Under the pieces are notes generated by a model. The model had not been told where the DNA came from. It made no database searches and was given only the letters and a program-made list of their open reading frames with translations. The position numbers and the translations under genes were made by a program. From Rhizobium phaseoli (lineage in GTDB: Bacteria; Pseudomonadota; Alphaproteobacteria; Rhizobiales; Rhizobiaceae), in assembly GCF_003985125.1 (NCBI RefSeq), contig NZ_ML133568.1:337749-401748 (forward strand): a stretch of DNA of 64,000 bases, read 5' to 3'. Below are positions 34,516 to 44,600 of the stretch, piece by piece (position 1 is the stretch's first letter; each line of letters begins with the position of its first letter).

Positions 34516-35202
34516 ATGCCGACATTCGATCTTTCCCACACCCCTCTTCGCGAATTGAACAGCGCGCTGCACGCCCTTTCCCAAGGCGCCAACGACACTG
34601 AATTCGAAGTCATCAATCCGCGCGGCAGCCATGCCGTCGCCGTCGGCATCGACAGCCCCGTCACGGTCGCGGTCAGAGGATCGGTCGGCTATTACTGCGC
34701 CGGCATGAATGACGGCGGCAATGTGACGGTCCACGGCTCAGCCGGTCCGGGCGTCGCCGAAAACATGATGTCCGGCACCGTCGTCATCGAAGGCGACGCC
34801 AGCCAGTATGCCGGCGCCACCGGGCGGGGCGGCCTGCTCGTCATCAAGGGCAATGCGGCCTCGCGCTGCGGCATTTCGATGAAGGGCATCGACATCGTCG
34901 TGCACGGCAGCATCGGCCATATGTCGGCCTTCATGGGCCAGTCCGGCCATCTTGTCGTGCTCGGTGACGCCGGCGAGGCGCTGGGGGATTCGCTCTACGA
35001 AGCCAAGCTCTTCGTCCGCGGCACGGTCAAGAGCCTCGGCTCCGACTGCATCGAGAAGGAGATGCGGCCGGAGCATCTTCAGAAGCTTGCCGAGCTCCTC
35101 GAGCGCGCAGGGGTCACGGGCGTCAGGCCCGAGGAGTTCAAGCGCTACGGCTCGGCCCGCAAGCTCTACAATTTCAACATCGACAACGCCGACGCGTATT
35201 GA
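34516..35202 (+). CDS. glxC: Glutamate synthase GXGXG-domain subunit (GlxC / MgsB type)
   Basis: The 228-residue right-handed beta-helix carries repeated VxGxxG units (VAVRGSVGYYCAGMNDGG, VTVHGSAGPGVAENMMSGT, VVIEGDASQYAGATGRGG, VVHGSIGHMSAFMGQSG). It matches domain 3 of glutamate synthase as a free subunit. It holds the amidotransferase and synthase subunits together. It lies 68 bases after glxB and 14 before glxD. Confidence 0.88.
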   Translation: MPTFDLSHTPLRELNSALHALSQGANDTEFEVINPRGSHAVAVGIDSPVTVAVRGSVGYYCAGMNDGGNVTVHGSAGPGVAENMMSGTVVIEGDASQYAGATGRGGLLVIKGNAASRCGISMKGIDIVVHGSIGHMSAFMGQSGHLVVLGDAGEALGDSLYEAKLFVRGTVKSLGSDCIEKEMRPEHLQKLAELLERAGVTGVRPEEFKRYGSARKLYNFNIDNADAY

Positions 35203-35216
35203 GGCGAGGGACATCC

Positions 35217-36545
35217 ATGAGCTATCACAACCCCTATACCCCGCCACGCAAGTCCGCGACCTTCGACGACTATACGCTCGCCGAAATCCGCCGCGCGGCG
35301 GCAACCGGCATCTACGACATCCGCGGCGCCGGCACCAAGCGCAAGGTGCCGCATTTCGACGATCTGCTGTTTCTCGGCGCCTCGATTTCGCGCTATCCGC
35401 TCGAAGGCTATCGGGAGAAGTGCGACACGACTGTTGTGCTCGGCTCACGCTTCGCCAAGAAACCGATCACGTTGAAGACGCCGATCACCATTGCCGGCAT
35501 GAGCTTCGGCGCGCTGTCCGGCAATGCCAAGGAAGCGCTCGGCCGCGGTGCGACGATTGCAGGCACCTCGACGACGACAGGCGACGGCGGCATGACGGAT
35601 GAGGAACGCGGCCATTCGCAGACGCTGGTCTACCAATATCTGCCCTCTCGCTACGGCATGAATCCGCGGGATTTGCGCCGCGCCGATGCGATCGAAGTCG
35701 TGGTCGGCCAGGGCGCCAAGCCCGGCGGCGGCGGCATGCTGCTCGGCCAGAAGATCTCCGACCGCGTCGCCAATATGCGCAACCTGCCGAAGGGCATCGA
35801 CCAGCGCTCGGCCTGCCGCCATCCGGATTGGACCGGCCCCGACGATCTCGAAATCAAGATCATGGAGCTGCGCGAGATCACCGATTGGGAAAAGCCGATC
35901 TACGTCAAGGTCGGCGGCGCGCGTCCCTATTACGACACCGCCCTTGCCGTGAAGGCCGGTGCCGACGTCGTCGTGCTCGACGGCATGCAGGGCGGCACGG
36001 CGGCGACCCAGGACGTCTTCATCGAGAATGTCGGCATGCCGACGCTCGCCTGTATTCGCCCGGCCGTTCGGGCGCTGCAGGATCTCGGCATGCATCGCAA
36101 GGTCCAGTTGATCGTGTCGGGCGGCATCCGCTCCGGCGCCGACGTTGCCAAGGCGCTGGCGCTCGGCGCCGACGCGGTGGCGATCGGCACGGCCGCACTT
36201 GTTGCCATCGGCGACAACGATCCGCGCTGGGAAGAGGAATATCAGAAGCTCGGCACGACGGCCGGTGCCTATGACGATTGGCATGAAGGCAAGGATCCGG
36301 CCGGCATCACCACCCAGGACCCGGAACTCGCCAAGCGGCTCGACCCGGTCGCGGCCGGCCGCCGGCTCGCCAACTACCTGAAGGTGATGACGCTCGAGGC
36401 GCAGACGATCGCGCGTGCCTGCGGCAAGAACCATCTGCACAACCTCGAGCCGGAAGACCTCGTCGCCCTGACGATCGAGGCCTCGGCCATGGCGCAGGTG
36501 CCGCTCGCCGGCACCAACTGGATCCCCGGCAAGGCCGGTTTTTAA
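35217..36545 (+). CDS. glxD: FMN-dependent glutamate-synthase-like subunit (GlxD / MgsC type)
   Basis: The 442-residue protein from the ATG at 35217 (MSYHNPYTPP) is equivalent to the FMN/Fe-S synthase domain of glutamate synthase: MSFGALSGNAKEALGRGA, GQGAKPGGGGMLLGQKIS, IYVKVGGARPYYDTALAVKA, VVLDGMQGGTAATQD, IVSGGIRSGADVAKALALGA. It would transfer the amino or methylamino group to 2-oxoglutarate. It is followed 79 bases on by the type III glutamine synthetase gene. Confidence 0.9.
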   Translation: MSYHNPYTPPRKSATFDDYTLAEIRRAAATGIYDIRGAGTKRKVPHFDDLLFLGASISRYPLEGYREKCDTTVVLGSRFAKKPITLKTPITIAGMSFGALSGNAKEALGRGATIAGTSTTTGDGGMTDEERGHSQTLVYQYLPSRYGMNPRDLRRADAIEVVVGQGAKPGGGGMLLGQKISDRVANMRNLPKGIDQRSACRHPDWTGPDDLEIKIMELREITDWEKPIYVKVGGARPYYDTALAVKAGADVVVLDGMQGGTAATQDVFIENVGMPTLACIRPAVRALQDLGMHRKVQLIVSGGIRSGADVAKALALGADAVAIGTAALVAIGDNDPRWEEEYQKLGTTAGAYDDWHEGKDPAGITTQDPELAKRLDPVAAGRRLANYLKVMTLEAQTIARACGKNHLHNLEPEDLVALTIEASAMAQVPLAGTNWIPGKAGF

Positions 36546-36624
36546 GAACACCCGGCCGGGCGCGTTTGGGAGGATGCGGCCGGCTTCATCATCAAGTGTC
36601 TAAGATCAACATAAGGGGACAAAC

Positions 36625-37932
36625 GTGACACTGGACCTCTCGCAATACGCTGCCGAAAAAGGCATCAAATATTTCATGATCAGCTATACGGACCTGTTCG
36701 GCGGCCAACGCGCCAAGCTGGTCCCGGCCGAAGCCATCGCCAATATGCAGAAGGATGGCGCGGGCTTTGCCGGCTTCGCGACCTGGCTCGACCTGACGCC
36801 GGCCCATCCCGACTTGTTCGCCGTTCCCGACGCTTCCTCCGTCATCCAGCTGCCCTGGAAGAAGGACGTCGCATGGGTCGCCGCCGATTGCGTCATGGAC
36901 GACCAGCCTGTCGAACAGGCGCCGCGCGTGCTGCTGAAAAGACTGATAGCCGAGGCTGCGAAAGAGGGGCTCAGGGTCAAAACCGGCGTCGAGCCGGAAT
37001 TCTTTCTCATCTCGGCCGACGGCTCGGTGATTTCGGATCAGTTCGATACCGCCGAGAAGCCTTGTTACGATCAGCAGGCGGTGATGCGCCGCTACGACGT
37101 CATCGCCGAGATTTGCGACTATATGCTCGAGCTCGGCTGGAAGCCCTATCAGAACGACCACGAGGATGCGAACGGCCAGTTCGAGATGAACTGGGAATAT
37201 GACGATGTTCTGAAGACGGCGGACAAGCACTCCTTCTTCAAATTCATGGTCAAGTCGGTCGCCGAAAAGCACGGGCTTCGCGCTACCTTCATGCCGAAGC
37301 CCTTCAAGGGCCTGACCGGAAACGGCTGCCATGCCCATATTTCGGTCTGGGACGTCGACGGCAGGGTCAACGCCTTCGCCGACAAGGAGATGGCTTTCGG
37401 CCTCTCGGCGCAGGGTAAGACCTTCCTCGGCGGCATCATGAAACATGCCTCCGCACTTGCCGCGATCACCAATCCGACGGTCAATTCCTACAAGCGCATC
37501 AACGCGCCGCGCACCACCTCCGGTGCCACCTGGTCGCCGAACACGGTGACCTGGACCGGCAACAACCGCACCCACATGGTGCGCGTGCCGGGGCCGGGAC
37601 GTTTCGAGCTGCGCCTGCCGGATGGGGCGGTCAACCCGTATTTGCTGCAGGCGATCATCATCGCCGCCGGCCTCGACGGCATCCGCAGCCAGGCAGATCC
37701 CGGTCCGCACCACGATATCGACATGTATGCCGAGGGGCACCTGGTGAAGGACGCGCCGCGGCTGCCGCTCAACCTGCTCGACGCGTTGCGCGCCTATGAT
37801 GCCGACGAGGGCCTCAAGGCGGCGATCGGATCGGAATTTTCCGCCGCCTACCTCAAGCTCAAACACCGGGAATGGAACGCCTACTGCTCGCATTTTACCG
37901 AGTGGGAGCGGGTGAGCACGCTCGACATCTGA
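36625..37932 (+). CDS. glnT: Type III glutamine synthetase (probable gamma-glutamylmethylamide synthetase)
   Basis: The 435-residue protein has MISYTDLFGGQRAKLVPAEA, the active-site EPEFFL, DANGQFEMNW, GNGCHAHISV, NSYKRINAPRTTSGATW and RFELRLPDGAVNPYLLQA. Type III enzymes of this size are often annotated GlnT in rhizobia. The homologue GmaS ligates glutamate with methylamine. Linkage to glutamate-synthase-like subunits and the SoxBDAG-like dehydrogenase favours GmaS activity here, but the two cannot be separated from sequence alone. AAGGGGACAAACG precedes the start. Confidence 0.85.
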   Translation: MTLDLSQYAAEKGIKYFMISYTDLFGGQRAKLVPAEAIANMQKDGAGFAGFATWLDLTPAHPDLFAVPDASSVIQLPWKKDVAWVAADCVMDDQPVEQAPRVLLKRLIAEAAKEGLRVKTGVEPEFFLISADGSVISDQFDTAEKPCYDQQAVMRRYDVIAEICDYMLELGWKPYQNDHEDANGQFEMNWEYDDVLKTADKHSFFKFMVKSVAEKHGLRATFMPKPFKGLTGNGCHAHISVWDVDGRVNAFADKEMAFGLSAQGKTFLGGIMKHASALAAITNPTVNSYKRINAPRTTSGATWSPNTVTWTGNNRTHMVRVPGPGRFELRLPDGAVNPYLLQAIIIAAGLDGIRSQADPGPHHDIDMYAEGHLVKDAPRLPLNLLDALRAYDADEGLKAAIGSEFSAAYLKLKHREWNAYCSHFTEWERVSTLDI

Positions 37933-38033
37933 GCGGCCGGCCGACATCTTCGATGCGCGCCGACACGCCGGGCTGACAAGCTTCGGCGTGATCGCATCCC
38001 CAGGCAGCTGATCCGGCCAAGAAAGAGACAGCC

Positions 38034-38918
38034 ATGAAAAACGTCGTACTCACCGTAACCTGCAAATCGACGCGCGGCATCGTTGCGGCGATTTCGAGCT
38101 ATCTGGCCGAGAAGCGCTGCAACATCATCGACAGCTCGCAGTTCGACGATCTCGATACCGGCAAGTTCTTCATGCGCGTCAGCTTCATTTCGGAAGAGGG
38201 TCTGGCCGGCTCGGCGATCAGCGCCGATTTTGCCGCCGTCGCAGCGCCCTTCGAGATGGACTATGATTTCCACGACAGCGAAAGCCGCATGAAGGTGCTG
38301 CTGATGGTGTCGCGCTTCGGCCATTGTCTCAACGACCTGCTCTACCGCTGGAAGATCGGCGCCCTGCCGATCGACATCGTCGGCGTCGTCTCCAACCACT
38401 TCGATTACCAGAAGGTCGTCGTCAACCACGACATCCCCTTCCACCACATCAAGGTGACCAAGGAGAACAAGCCGCAGGCCGAAGCCCAGCTGGTCGAGCT
38501 CGTCAACCAGACCGGCACCGAGCTGATCGTGCTTGCCCGCTACATGCAGGTCCTCTCCGACCAGCTCTGCAAGCAGATGTCGGGCAAGATCATCAACATC
38601 CACCATTCCTTCCTGCCGTCCTTCAAGGGCGCCAATCCCTACAAGCAGGCCTATGAGCGCGGCGTAAAGCTGATCGGCGCCACCGCCCATTACGTCACCG
38701 CCGATCTCGACGAAGGCCCGATCATCGAGCAGGACACGGCCCGCATCACCCACGCCCAGAGCGCCGAGGACTATGTCTCGATCGGCCGCGACGTCGAAAG
38801 CCAGGTGCTGGCCCGGGCCATCCACGCCCATATCCATCACCGCACCTTCATCAACGGCAACCGCACCGTCGTCTTCCCGGCAAGCCCGGGAAGCTACGCC
38901 TCCGAACGCATGGGGTGA
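38034..38918 (+). CDS. purU: Formyltetrahydrofolate deformylase PurU
   Basis: Hydrolyses 10-formyl-THF to formate and THF, releasing one-carbon units. It has 294 residues. The N-terminal ACT domain (about 1-80; VLTVTCKSTRGIVAAISSYL) is followed by the formyltransferase fold with RMKVLLMVSRFGHCLNDLLY, VVSNHFDY and the catalytic NIHHSFLPSFKGANPY. YVTADLDEGPIIEQD follows. Its place after the amine genes makes sense, because the dehydrogenase transfers its methyl carbon to folate. A degenerate copy of its last 45 bases lies at about 46628-46671. Confidence 0.95.
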   Translation: MKNVVLTVTCKSTRGIVAAISSYLAEKRCNIIDSSQFDDLDTGKFFMRVSFISEEGLAGSAISADFAAVAAPFEMDYDFHDSESRMKVLLMVSRFGHCLNDLLYRWKIGALPIDIVGVVSNHFDYQKVVVNHDIPFHHIKVTKENKPQAEAQLVELVNQTGTELIVLARYMQVLSDQLCKQMSGKIINIHHSFLPSFKGANPYKQAYERGVKLIGATAHYVTADLDEGPIIEQDTARITHAQSAEDYVSIGRDVESQVLARAIHAHIHHRTFINGNRTVVFPASPGSYASERMG

Positions 38919-38960
38919 ATGCCCCGGTCAGCCGACGCCGTCCGGAAGTTTGGGCAAGTC

Positions 38961-39782
38961 TCAGGACGCCGGACGCTTTCCGAAGCCGAACGTCTTGCGC
39001 AGGCTGCTGTCAACCGCTTTTGCCGGCATAAATCTGCGCAGCCGGCTTAGAAGCGTCGCCTGGCCGCCGGCCGGTTGACGCATTTTGTAGGGGCCGTTGA
39101 TTGCCGCCAATATCTTCTCCGCGACGGTTACAGCCGACGGCGCGGTTTTGATCTGGGCTTGTACCGCCTTGATCGTCGCCTCGGCCTGCGCTGCATAGGC
39201 TCCCAGGGGTGCCGCGGTCTGTGCTGCGTTTACATCGAGCTTGGTGTTGGTGAAGGTCGGTTCAACCAGCACGACGCGCACGTTGAACTCACGAATTTCA
39301 TGATCCAGCGACTCGGACAGCCCTTCGAGCGCATGTTTGCTGCTGGCATATATTCCCATGAACGGCGCCGGCAGGAAGCCGAGGACCGAGCTGATATTGA
39401 TGATCAGTCCGCTGCGAGCGGCGCGCATGGAGGGCAAGGCAGCGCGGATCATGCGCAAAGGGCCGAAAACATTGGCATCGAATACCGTGTGCGCTTCGGA
39501 AGTCGACGTGTTCTCGACAGGGCCGACCAGCGAAACGCCGGCATTGTTGACCAGGATGTCGATCTTGCCTGCCTCGGACAAAACCCATTGAACAAAATTG
39601 GAGACCGAAGCGTCATCGGTCACGTCGACAGTTCCATAGCGTACGCCGGGGATAGCGTTGACACGGCTAGGGTTGCGTACGCCCCCAAAGACCTGGAAGC
39701 CGTGTTGCGTGAGAAGGCGGGCTGACGCTTCACCGATACCGGAGGATGCGCCGGTAATAACGACAACTCTGTTTTGGGACAT
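38961..39782 (-). CDS. SDR-family oxidoreductase
   Basis: The 273-residue classical short-chain dehydrogenase has VVITGASSGIGEASARLL, LVNNAGVSLVGP, IINISSVLGFLPAPFMGIYA with the active-site Tyr and Lys in YASSK, and a long basic C-terminus (RLRRFMPAKAVDSSLRKTFG). AAGGAG lies five bases before the ATG. A 43-base palindrome upstream (39899-39941) suggests tight control. The substrate is unknown. Its 3' end is 43 bases from the purU stop. Confidence 0.85.
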   Translation of the reverse strand: MSQNRVVVITGASSGIGEASARLLTQHGFQVFGGVRNPSRVNAIPGVRYGTVDVTDDASVSNFVQWVLSEAGKIDILVNNAGVSLVGPVENTSTSEAHTVFDANVFGPLRMIRAALPSMRAARSGLIINISSVLGFLPAPFMGIYASSKHALEGLSESLDHEIREFNVRVVLVEPTFTNTKLDVNAAQTAAPLGAYAAQAEATIKAVQAQIKTAPSAVTVAEKILAAINGPYKMRQPAGGQATLLSRLRRFMPAKAVDSSLRKTFGFGKRPAS

Positions 39783-39898
39783 GCATGCTCCTTGGCTTTT
39801 GGCGCGAGTGGTTGATGACGTGCTTCAATAGAAGGTCGGAACTTTTCACCCCGTCGCCAAAGGACAGCTCCTCAGAACCTGGCACCAAAGCACGTAAG

Positions 39899-39941
39899 AT
39901 TTCGATCGACATCTATAATCGTTATAGATGTCAATCGAAAT
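39899..39941. promoter_or_regulatory. 43-base near-perfect palindrome upstream of the SDR gene
   Basis: Two 20-base arms with one mismatch flank TCG (39919-39921). The inner arms are ATCTATAA and TTATAGAT. The outer part carries TTTCGAT / ATCGAAA. It shares the 12-mer TATAGATGTCAA with the promoter of the TetR gene at 45924, so it is a likely operator of that TetR family. Confidence 0.65.
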
Positions 39942-40067
39942 ATAAAATCAAGCACTTTTTGTTTTGCGGCGATTTTTTCCGATGATCGCGCCACCAAACC
40001 CGCACGGACATGGCGCCGAACCCGAAGGCCCGCCGACATTTCGGCGGGAGCATGAGCCTGAACGGGC

Positions 40068-40814
40068 TCAGGATTTCGGCGCGGCAGTTCCCGCTCGGTT
40101 TCGCGCGACCATTTCGTCATGAGTCAAGCCCGTGCCTGCCGCGAAGAATTCCTTGATCAGGGCGTCGCGATTGTCGGCTGCGCGGAATCGATCCGCCGAT
40201 CGCAGGGCCTCCTTCAGCTCATTTGCTGCAAGCTCCGTGCAATAGGCAGGGGTGCCGGGCTGCTGACGCCAGGACGCTGCCAGCCCTCCTGCATCCAGCC
40301 CATCGAAACCGGTGGCCTCAACCAGCCCTATGGCAATCGCCTTTGCTTCCGGAGCATCGCCTGCAACCGGAATGGCGATGCGCCCATCCGTGCCGTCAGG
40401 CTGCCCCTTCTCCGCCAGCGTCGCCGCCAGCACGGCGTTCCAGGCCTTGACGACGGGCCTGCCGATTTGGCCGCTCACCCAAACGCTTTCGGGCATGCCG
40501 CCATCGACGTCGGCGATCGCACCGTCGCGAAACGGATAATAGTTTGACGTATCGATCACCACGACCTCTTCAGGCACGTCGTTGAAGAGCCCGCCAAGAT
40601 CGCGATAGTTAGCGAACGGGATCGAAAGAACCACCACCTCGACGCCCCCGACGGCTTCCTCCTTGGAAACGGCGGCCGCTCCGATATCGCCGGCAAGCTC
40701 GCGGATGGTGTCCGGCCCCTTCGAATTGGCAAGCTTGACCGCATGGCCGGCGGCGGCGAGTTTTCTCGCCAGCGTCGCGCCGATATTCCCGGCACCGATG
40801 ATTCCGATCTTCAT
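40068..40814 (-). CDS. NADPH-dependent F420-reductase-like / NAD(P)-binding protein
   Basis: The 248-residue protein begins MKIGIIGAGNIGATLARKLA, a Rossmann site. It has the LSIPFANYRDL and VVIDTSNYYP pattern of the F420H2:NADP oxidoreductase / pyrroline-5-carboxylate reductase N-terminal family, common in bacteria without F420. AAAGGACATCCC precedes the ATG. The role is unknown, probably reduction of a small carbonyl or imine compound. It lies between the SDR and TetR genes on the same strand. Confidence 0.8.
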   Translation of the reverse strand: MKIGIIGAGNIGATLARKLAAAGHAVKLANSKGPDTIRELAGDIGAAAVSKEEAVGGVEVVVLSIPFANYRDLGGLFNDVPEEVVVIDTSNYYPFRDGAIADVDGGMPESVWVSGQIGRPVVKAWNAVLAATLAEKGQPDGTDGRIAIPVAGDAPEAKAIAIGLVEATGFDGLDAGGLAASWRQQPGTPAYCTELAANELKEALRSADRFRAADNRDALIKEFFAAGTGLTHDEMVARNRAGTAAPKS

Positions 40815-40920
40815 GGGATGTCCTTTCTCTGATGTGGAAGTAAGCCCGTCTCAATCGCGGGCGGGGCGAGCGAATGCGTGCAGAGTGTCGCGCAGACCAG
40901 CCCCGCGTCCGTGAACTGGC

Positions 40921-40949
40921 GGGCGGTTTTGATCTGCCGGTGACCGCCC
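40921..40949. terminator. Possible terminator after the TetR gene at 40970
   Basis: GGGCGGT (40921-40927) pairs with ACCGCCC (40943-40949) around a 15-base loop. The loop contributes a T-run on the plus strand only. It is a weak candidate. Confidence 0.3.
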
Positions 40950-40969
40950 AACATGCGGCACGCAGAGCT

Positions 40970-41599
40970 TCACCCTGACGTCTCGCGGTCCTCTGTGCCG
41001 AGCGCTTTCATGATGAAGCGGATTTGGGCATGGACGCTGACTGCGGCGGCCTCACCCTCCTGAACGCGCCGTTCGACCAGAACCGGATGGGAAAACGGCA
41101 AGAAGGCGGTGACGATGCTGTGCGCCGCTTCGTCGGCGTCTCCGACTTTGAACTCGCCCGCCTGCTGCCCCTCGCGGACAAGGGCTTTGAGGATTGCCAG
41201 GATGTGATCATTGTGCGCGTTGAGGGTTGCCCAACTTCCATCCGTGGCGGCGACAAGCAGTTGGTGCATTGGTCTGTCCTCCACCAAGGTTCTCGCGCTG
41301 TGCCGGTGAATGGCGGTCAAGAGATCAGCTAGCTTTTTGCTCGCCGGCGCATCCGATCGTGCAATTTCCAGAGCGATTTCAGCAACCTCTTTGACAACAA
41401 GTCCGCAGACGGAACTGTTGATCGCCGTCTTCGAGGGAAAGAAGCGATAGATATTGGCGCGGCTCATTCCGAGTTCCGAGGCGATGTCAGCGACCGACGT
41501 CTTATGATAGCCGATCCGCCGAAAATACCTTTCCGCCACCTCGAGAATCCGCGTCCGCGACTGCTCGAGGTCACTTGCTATCGGGTCCGCAAAATTCAT
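40970..41599 (-). CDS. TetR-family regulator downstream of the RND pump
   Basis: The 209-residue protein has the HTH at about 15-60: SRTRILEVAERYFRRIGYHK, then SELGMSRANIYRFFPSKTAI. I chose the ATG at 41599 because GGAGGGG stands just before it; a GTG at 41620 would overlap the RND stop. It is the last gene of the MFP-RND transcript, so it may be coregulated with the pump. It is separate from the divergent TetR at 45924. Confidence 0.82.
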   Translation of the reverse strand: MNFADPIASDLEQSRTRILEVAERYFRRIGYHKTSVADIASELGMSRANIYRFFPSKTAINSSVCGLVVKEVAEIALEIARSDAPASKKLADLLTAIHRHSARTLVEDRPMHQLLVAATDGSWATLNAHNDHILAILKALVREGQQAGEFKVGDADEAAHSIVTAFLPFSHPVLVERRVQEGEAAAVSVHAQIRFIMKALGTEDRETSG

Positions 41600-41616
41600 C
41601 ACCCCTCCGGAGAACA

Positions 41617-44600
41617 TCACTCGGCAGCCAATGCTGTCGGTATTCCCACCTCTTTCGGCGAATTTTCATGGCTTTCATTTTTCGTCGGCTTGATGCGGAA
41701 CCAGCTGGCGTAGAGAGCGGGAAGGAAGAGCAAGATCATCACGGTTCCGACCGCCGTTCCACCGATCAGCGTGTAGGCCATCGACCCCCAGAACACCGAA
41801 TGGGTGAGGGGAATGAAGGCAAGGACGGCGGCAAGGGCTGTCAGGATGACGGGACGCGTGCGCTGCACCGTCGCCTCGATGACGGCGTGATAATCGTCGA
41901 GGCCGGCTGCCTTGTTCTCCTTGATCTGTTCCGTCAGGATCAGGGTATTGCGCATCAGGATTCCGGCCAATCCGATCAATCCGAGAATGGCGTTGAAGCC
42001 GAACGGCTGATTGAAGAGCAGCAGCACCGGAACCGCCCCGGCAAGACCGAGCGGCCCCGTCAGCATAACCATAGTCATCGTCGACAGGCTGCGGACCTGC
42101 AGCACGATGACGATCAGCATGGCGGCAATCATCGCCGGAAAGATTTTGACGAGGGCGGCGTTGGCCTTGAGCGACTCCTCGATGTTCCCGCCCATCTCGA
42201 TGCGATACCCTACAGGAAGCGAGGCGATCAGCGGCTGAAGCGCCTTCATGACCTGCTGGGACACCTCGGGGGGCTGCGTCGCCTCGTCGATATCGGAACG
42301 GATCGTGACAACGGGCGTGCGGTCGCGACGTTTGAGGATAGGCTCTTCAAACCGGATCTCGGAATGACCGATCTGATCGAGCGGAACCTGTCGGCCGTCC
42401 CGGCTCATCAATGAGAAGTCTGCCAATCGCGACGGATCAAGCCGGTTGTCGCCAGCACTGCGTGCGATGACAGGCACGTTGCGAATATTCTCGCGAACCT
42501 CGGTAATCGGAATCCCGCTCAGCAGCAGTTGCATCTGCTGGGCTGCCTCCGCCGGCGAAAGGCCGATCAGGCCCAGCCGTTCCTGATCTGGAACGAAGCG
42601 CACGACCGGTGTGCGGTTGCCCCAATCACGGTTTGCCTGACGTACATCCGGCACGCTCTTCATCATCTCCAGGGCCTTTTCGGAGAGCCGGTACAATTGG
42701 TCGGTGTCAGGCCCCATGATGCGGAATTCGACCGGAAACGGCGTATAGGGACCGAATACGAGCTGGGTGACGCGGACATAGGCCTCCGGAGCAAGCCCAT
42801 CCGATATGGCCGCGCGCAGGCGAAGCTTCAAAGCCTCGCGCGTGTGAGCGTCAGGGGTCAGCACGACGATCTTGGCGAAGGACGGATCCGGCAACTCGGG
42901 CGCCATGGCAAAGAAGAAGCGGGGAGCGCCCTGACCGACATAGCTCGTCACTGTCTTCGCTTCCGGTTGCTGTTGCAGCCAGTCTTCGAGCTTCCCGACC
43001 GTGGCGGCCGTCGTCTCGATACTGGTCCCTTCAGGCATGCGGACTTCAACCAAAACCTCCGGACGATCCGACGTCGGGAAGAACTGCTGCTTTACCGATC
43101 CCATGCCCACGACAGAGACCCCCATGACGATGGCAACCACCGCACAGGTGACGAACTTGTGGCGCACGGTAAATTCGATCATCCCCCGCAGGCGGCGGTA
43201 GTTCGGGGTGTTGTAGATGGCGTGATGGCCGCCTTCGACCGGCTTGATCGCCGGCAGCATCTTGACGCCGAGGTAGGGCGTGAAGATCACCGCGACAATC
43301 CAGGATACGATGAGGGCAAAGCCGACGACCCAGAAGATGTTGCCGGCATATTCGCCGGCGGTCGACCGGGCAAAGCCCACCGGCATCAGCCCGATGATCG
43401 TAACGAGCGTGCCCGACAGCATCGGGGCCGCGGTATGGCTCCAGGCATAGGCGGCGGCCTTGATGCGATCCATCCCTTCTTCCATCTTTACCACCATCAC
43501 CTCGATGGCGATGATGGCGTCGTCGACCAAGAGGCCGAGCGCCAGGATGAGCGCACCAAGAGTGATGCGATCGAAGAACCGGCCGGTTTCCAGCATGATG
43601 AGGAAGACGACGGCAAGGGTGAGCGGAACGGCCAGAGCCACGACGATACCGACACGCCAACCGAGACTGACGAGGCTGACGAACAACACGACGCCGAGCG
43701 CCATGGCGAATTTCAGCATGAACTCGCCCACGGCTTCGTCGATGTTGACGGCCTGGTCGCTGACCTTGGCGAGCGTCATGCCGAGCGGCAGGGTCTTGGC
43801 GATCGCCGCGGATCTTTCCTCCAGCGCCTTGCCAAGCTCCAGACCGTTCCAGCCCTGCTGCATCACCGCGGCCAGCATGATGGCGGGCTCGCCGTCATGG
43901 CGGATGAGATAGGTGGCCGGATCTTCATAGCCGCGCCGCACTTCGGCAAAATCCGAGAGTTTCAAGGTGCGTCCGGCCGCGACGATCGGCGTGTCTGATA
44001 TCGCCTGGATGCTGTCATAGGCGCCATCGAAGCGAATGAAGACCTGCGGCCCGCGCGTATCGATCGATCCCGCCGGCGTCACGGTGTTTCGCCGCTGCAA
44101 GGCGGCCGCGATATCCTGCGCTGAAATGCCGAGCGTGGCGAGCTTGGCATAAGAGAATTCGACGAAGATCTGTTCGGGCCGCTCGCCCAGGATGTTGATC
44201 TTCTTCACTCCAGGCACATGCAGAAGATCCTGGCGGATCACCTCGGCCTGGCGCACGAGCTCACGCATCGGCATGCCCTTGGCCTTCAGCGCATAAAGAC
44301 CGAAGCTGACATCGGAGTACTCGTCGTTGACAAAGGGACCGAGCACGCCCCGGGGCAGGTTGCGCGCCTCGTCTCCAAGCTTCTTTCGCGCCTGATAGAA
44401 TTCCTCCTCGACGGCCGTGGACGGCGTGCTGTCCTTCAAGGTGACGGTCAGGAAGGCGTATCCCGGCCGCGTTGTCGTCTCGACACGATCGTACCAGGTG
44501 AGTTCCTGGAGACGCTTTTCGAGCGGCTCGGCGACCAGATCCTGCATCTCGCGCGCAGTCGCGCCTGGCCACACGGTCGTCACGGTCAAGGTTTTGATGG

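Noticed and set aside
39899..39960. nod box upstream of the SDR gene
   Set aside because: The ATC...GAT palindrome and the following A/T-rich bases recall a nod box, but the spacing and the conserved right-hand blocks do not match. No nod genes are near.
42529..43998. 489-residue plus-strand ORF
   Set aside because: Antisense to the RND permease; low-complexity His/Asp/Arg-rich sequence.
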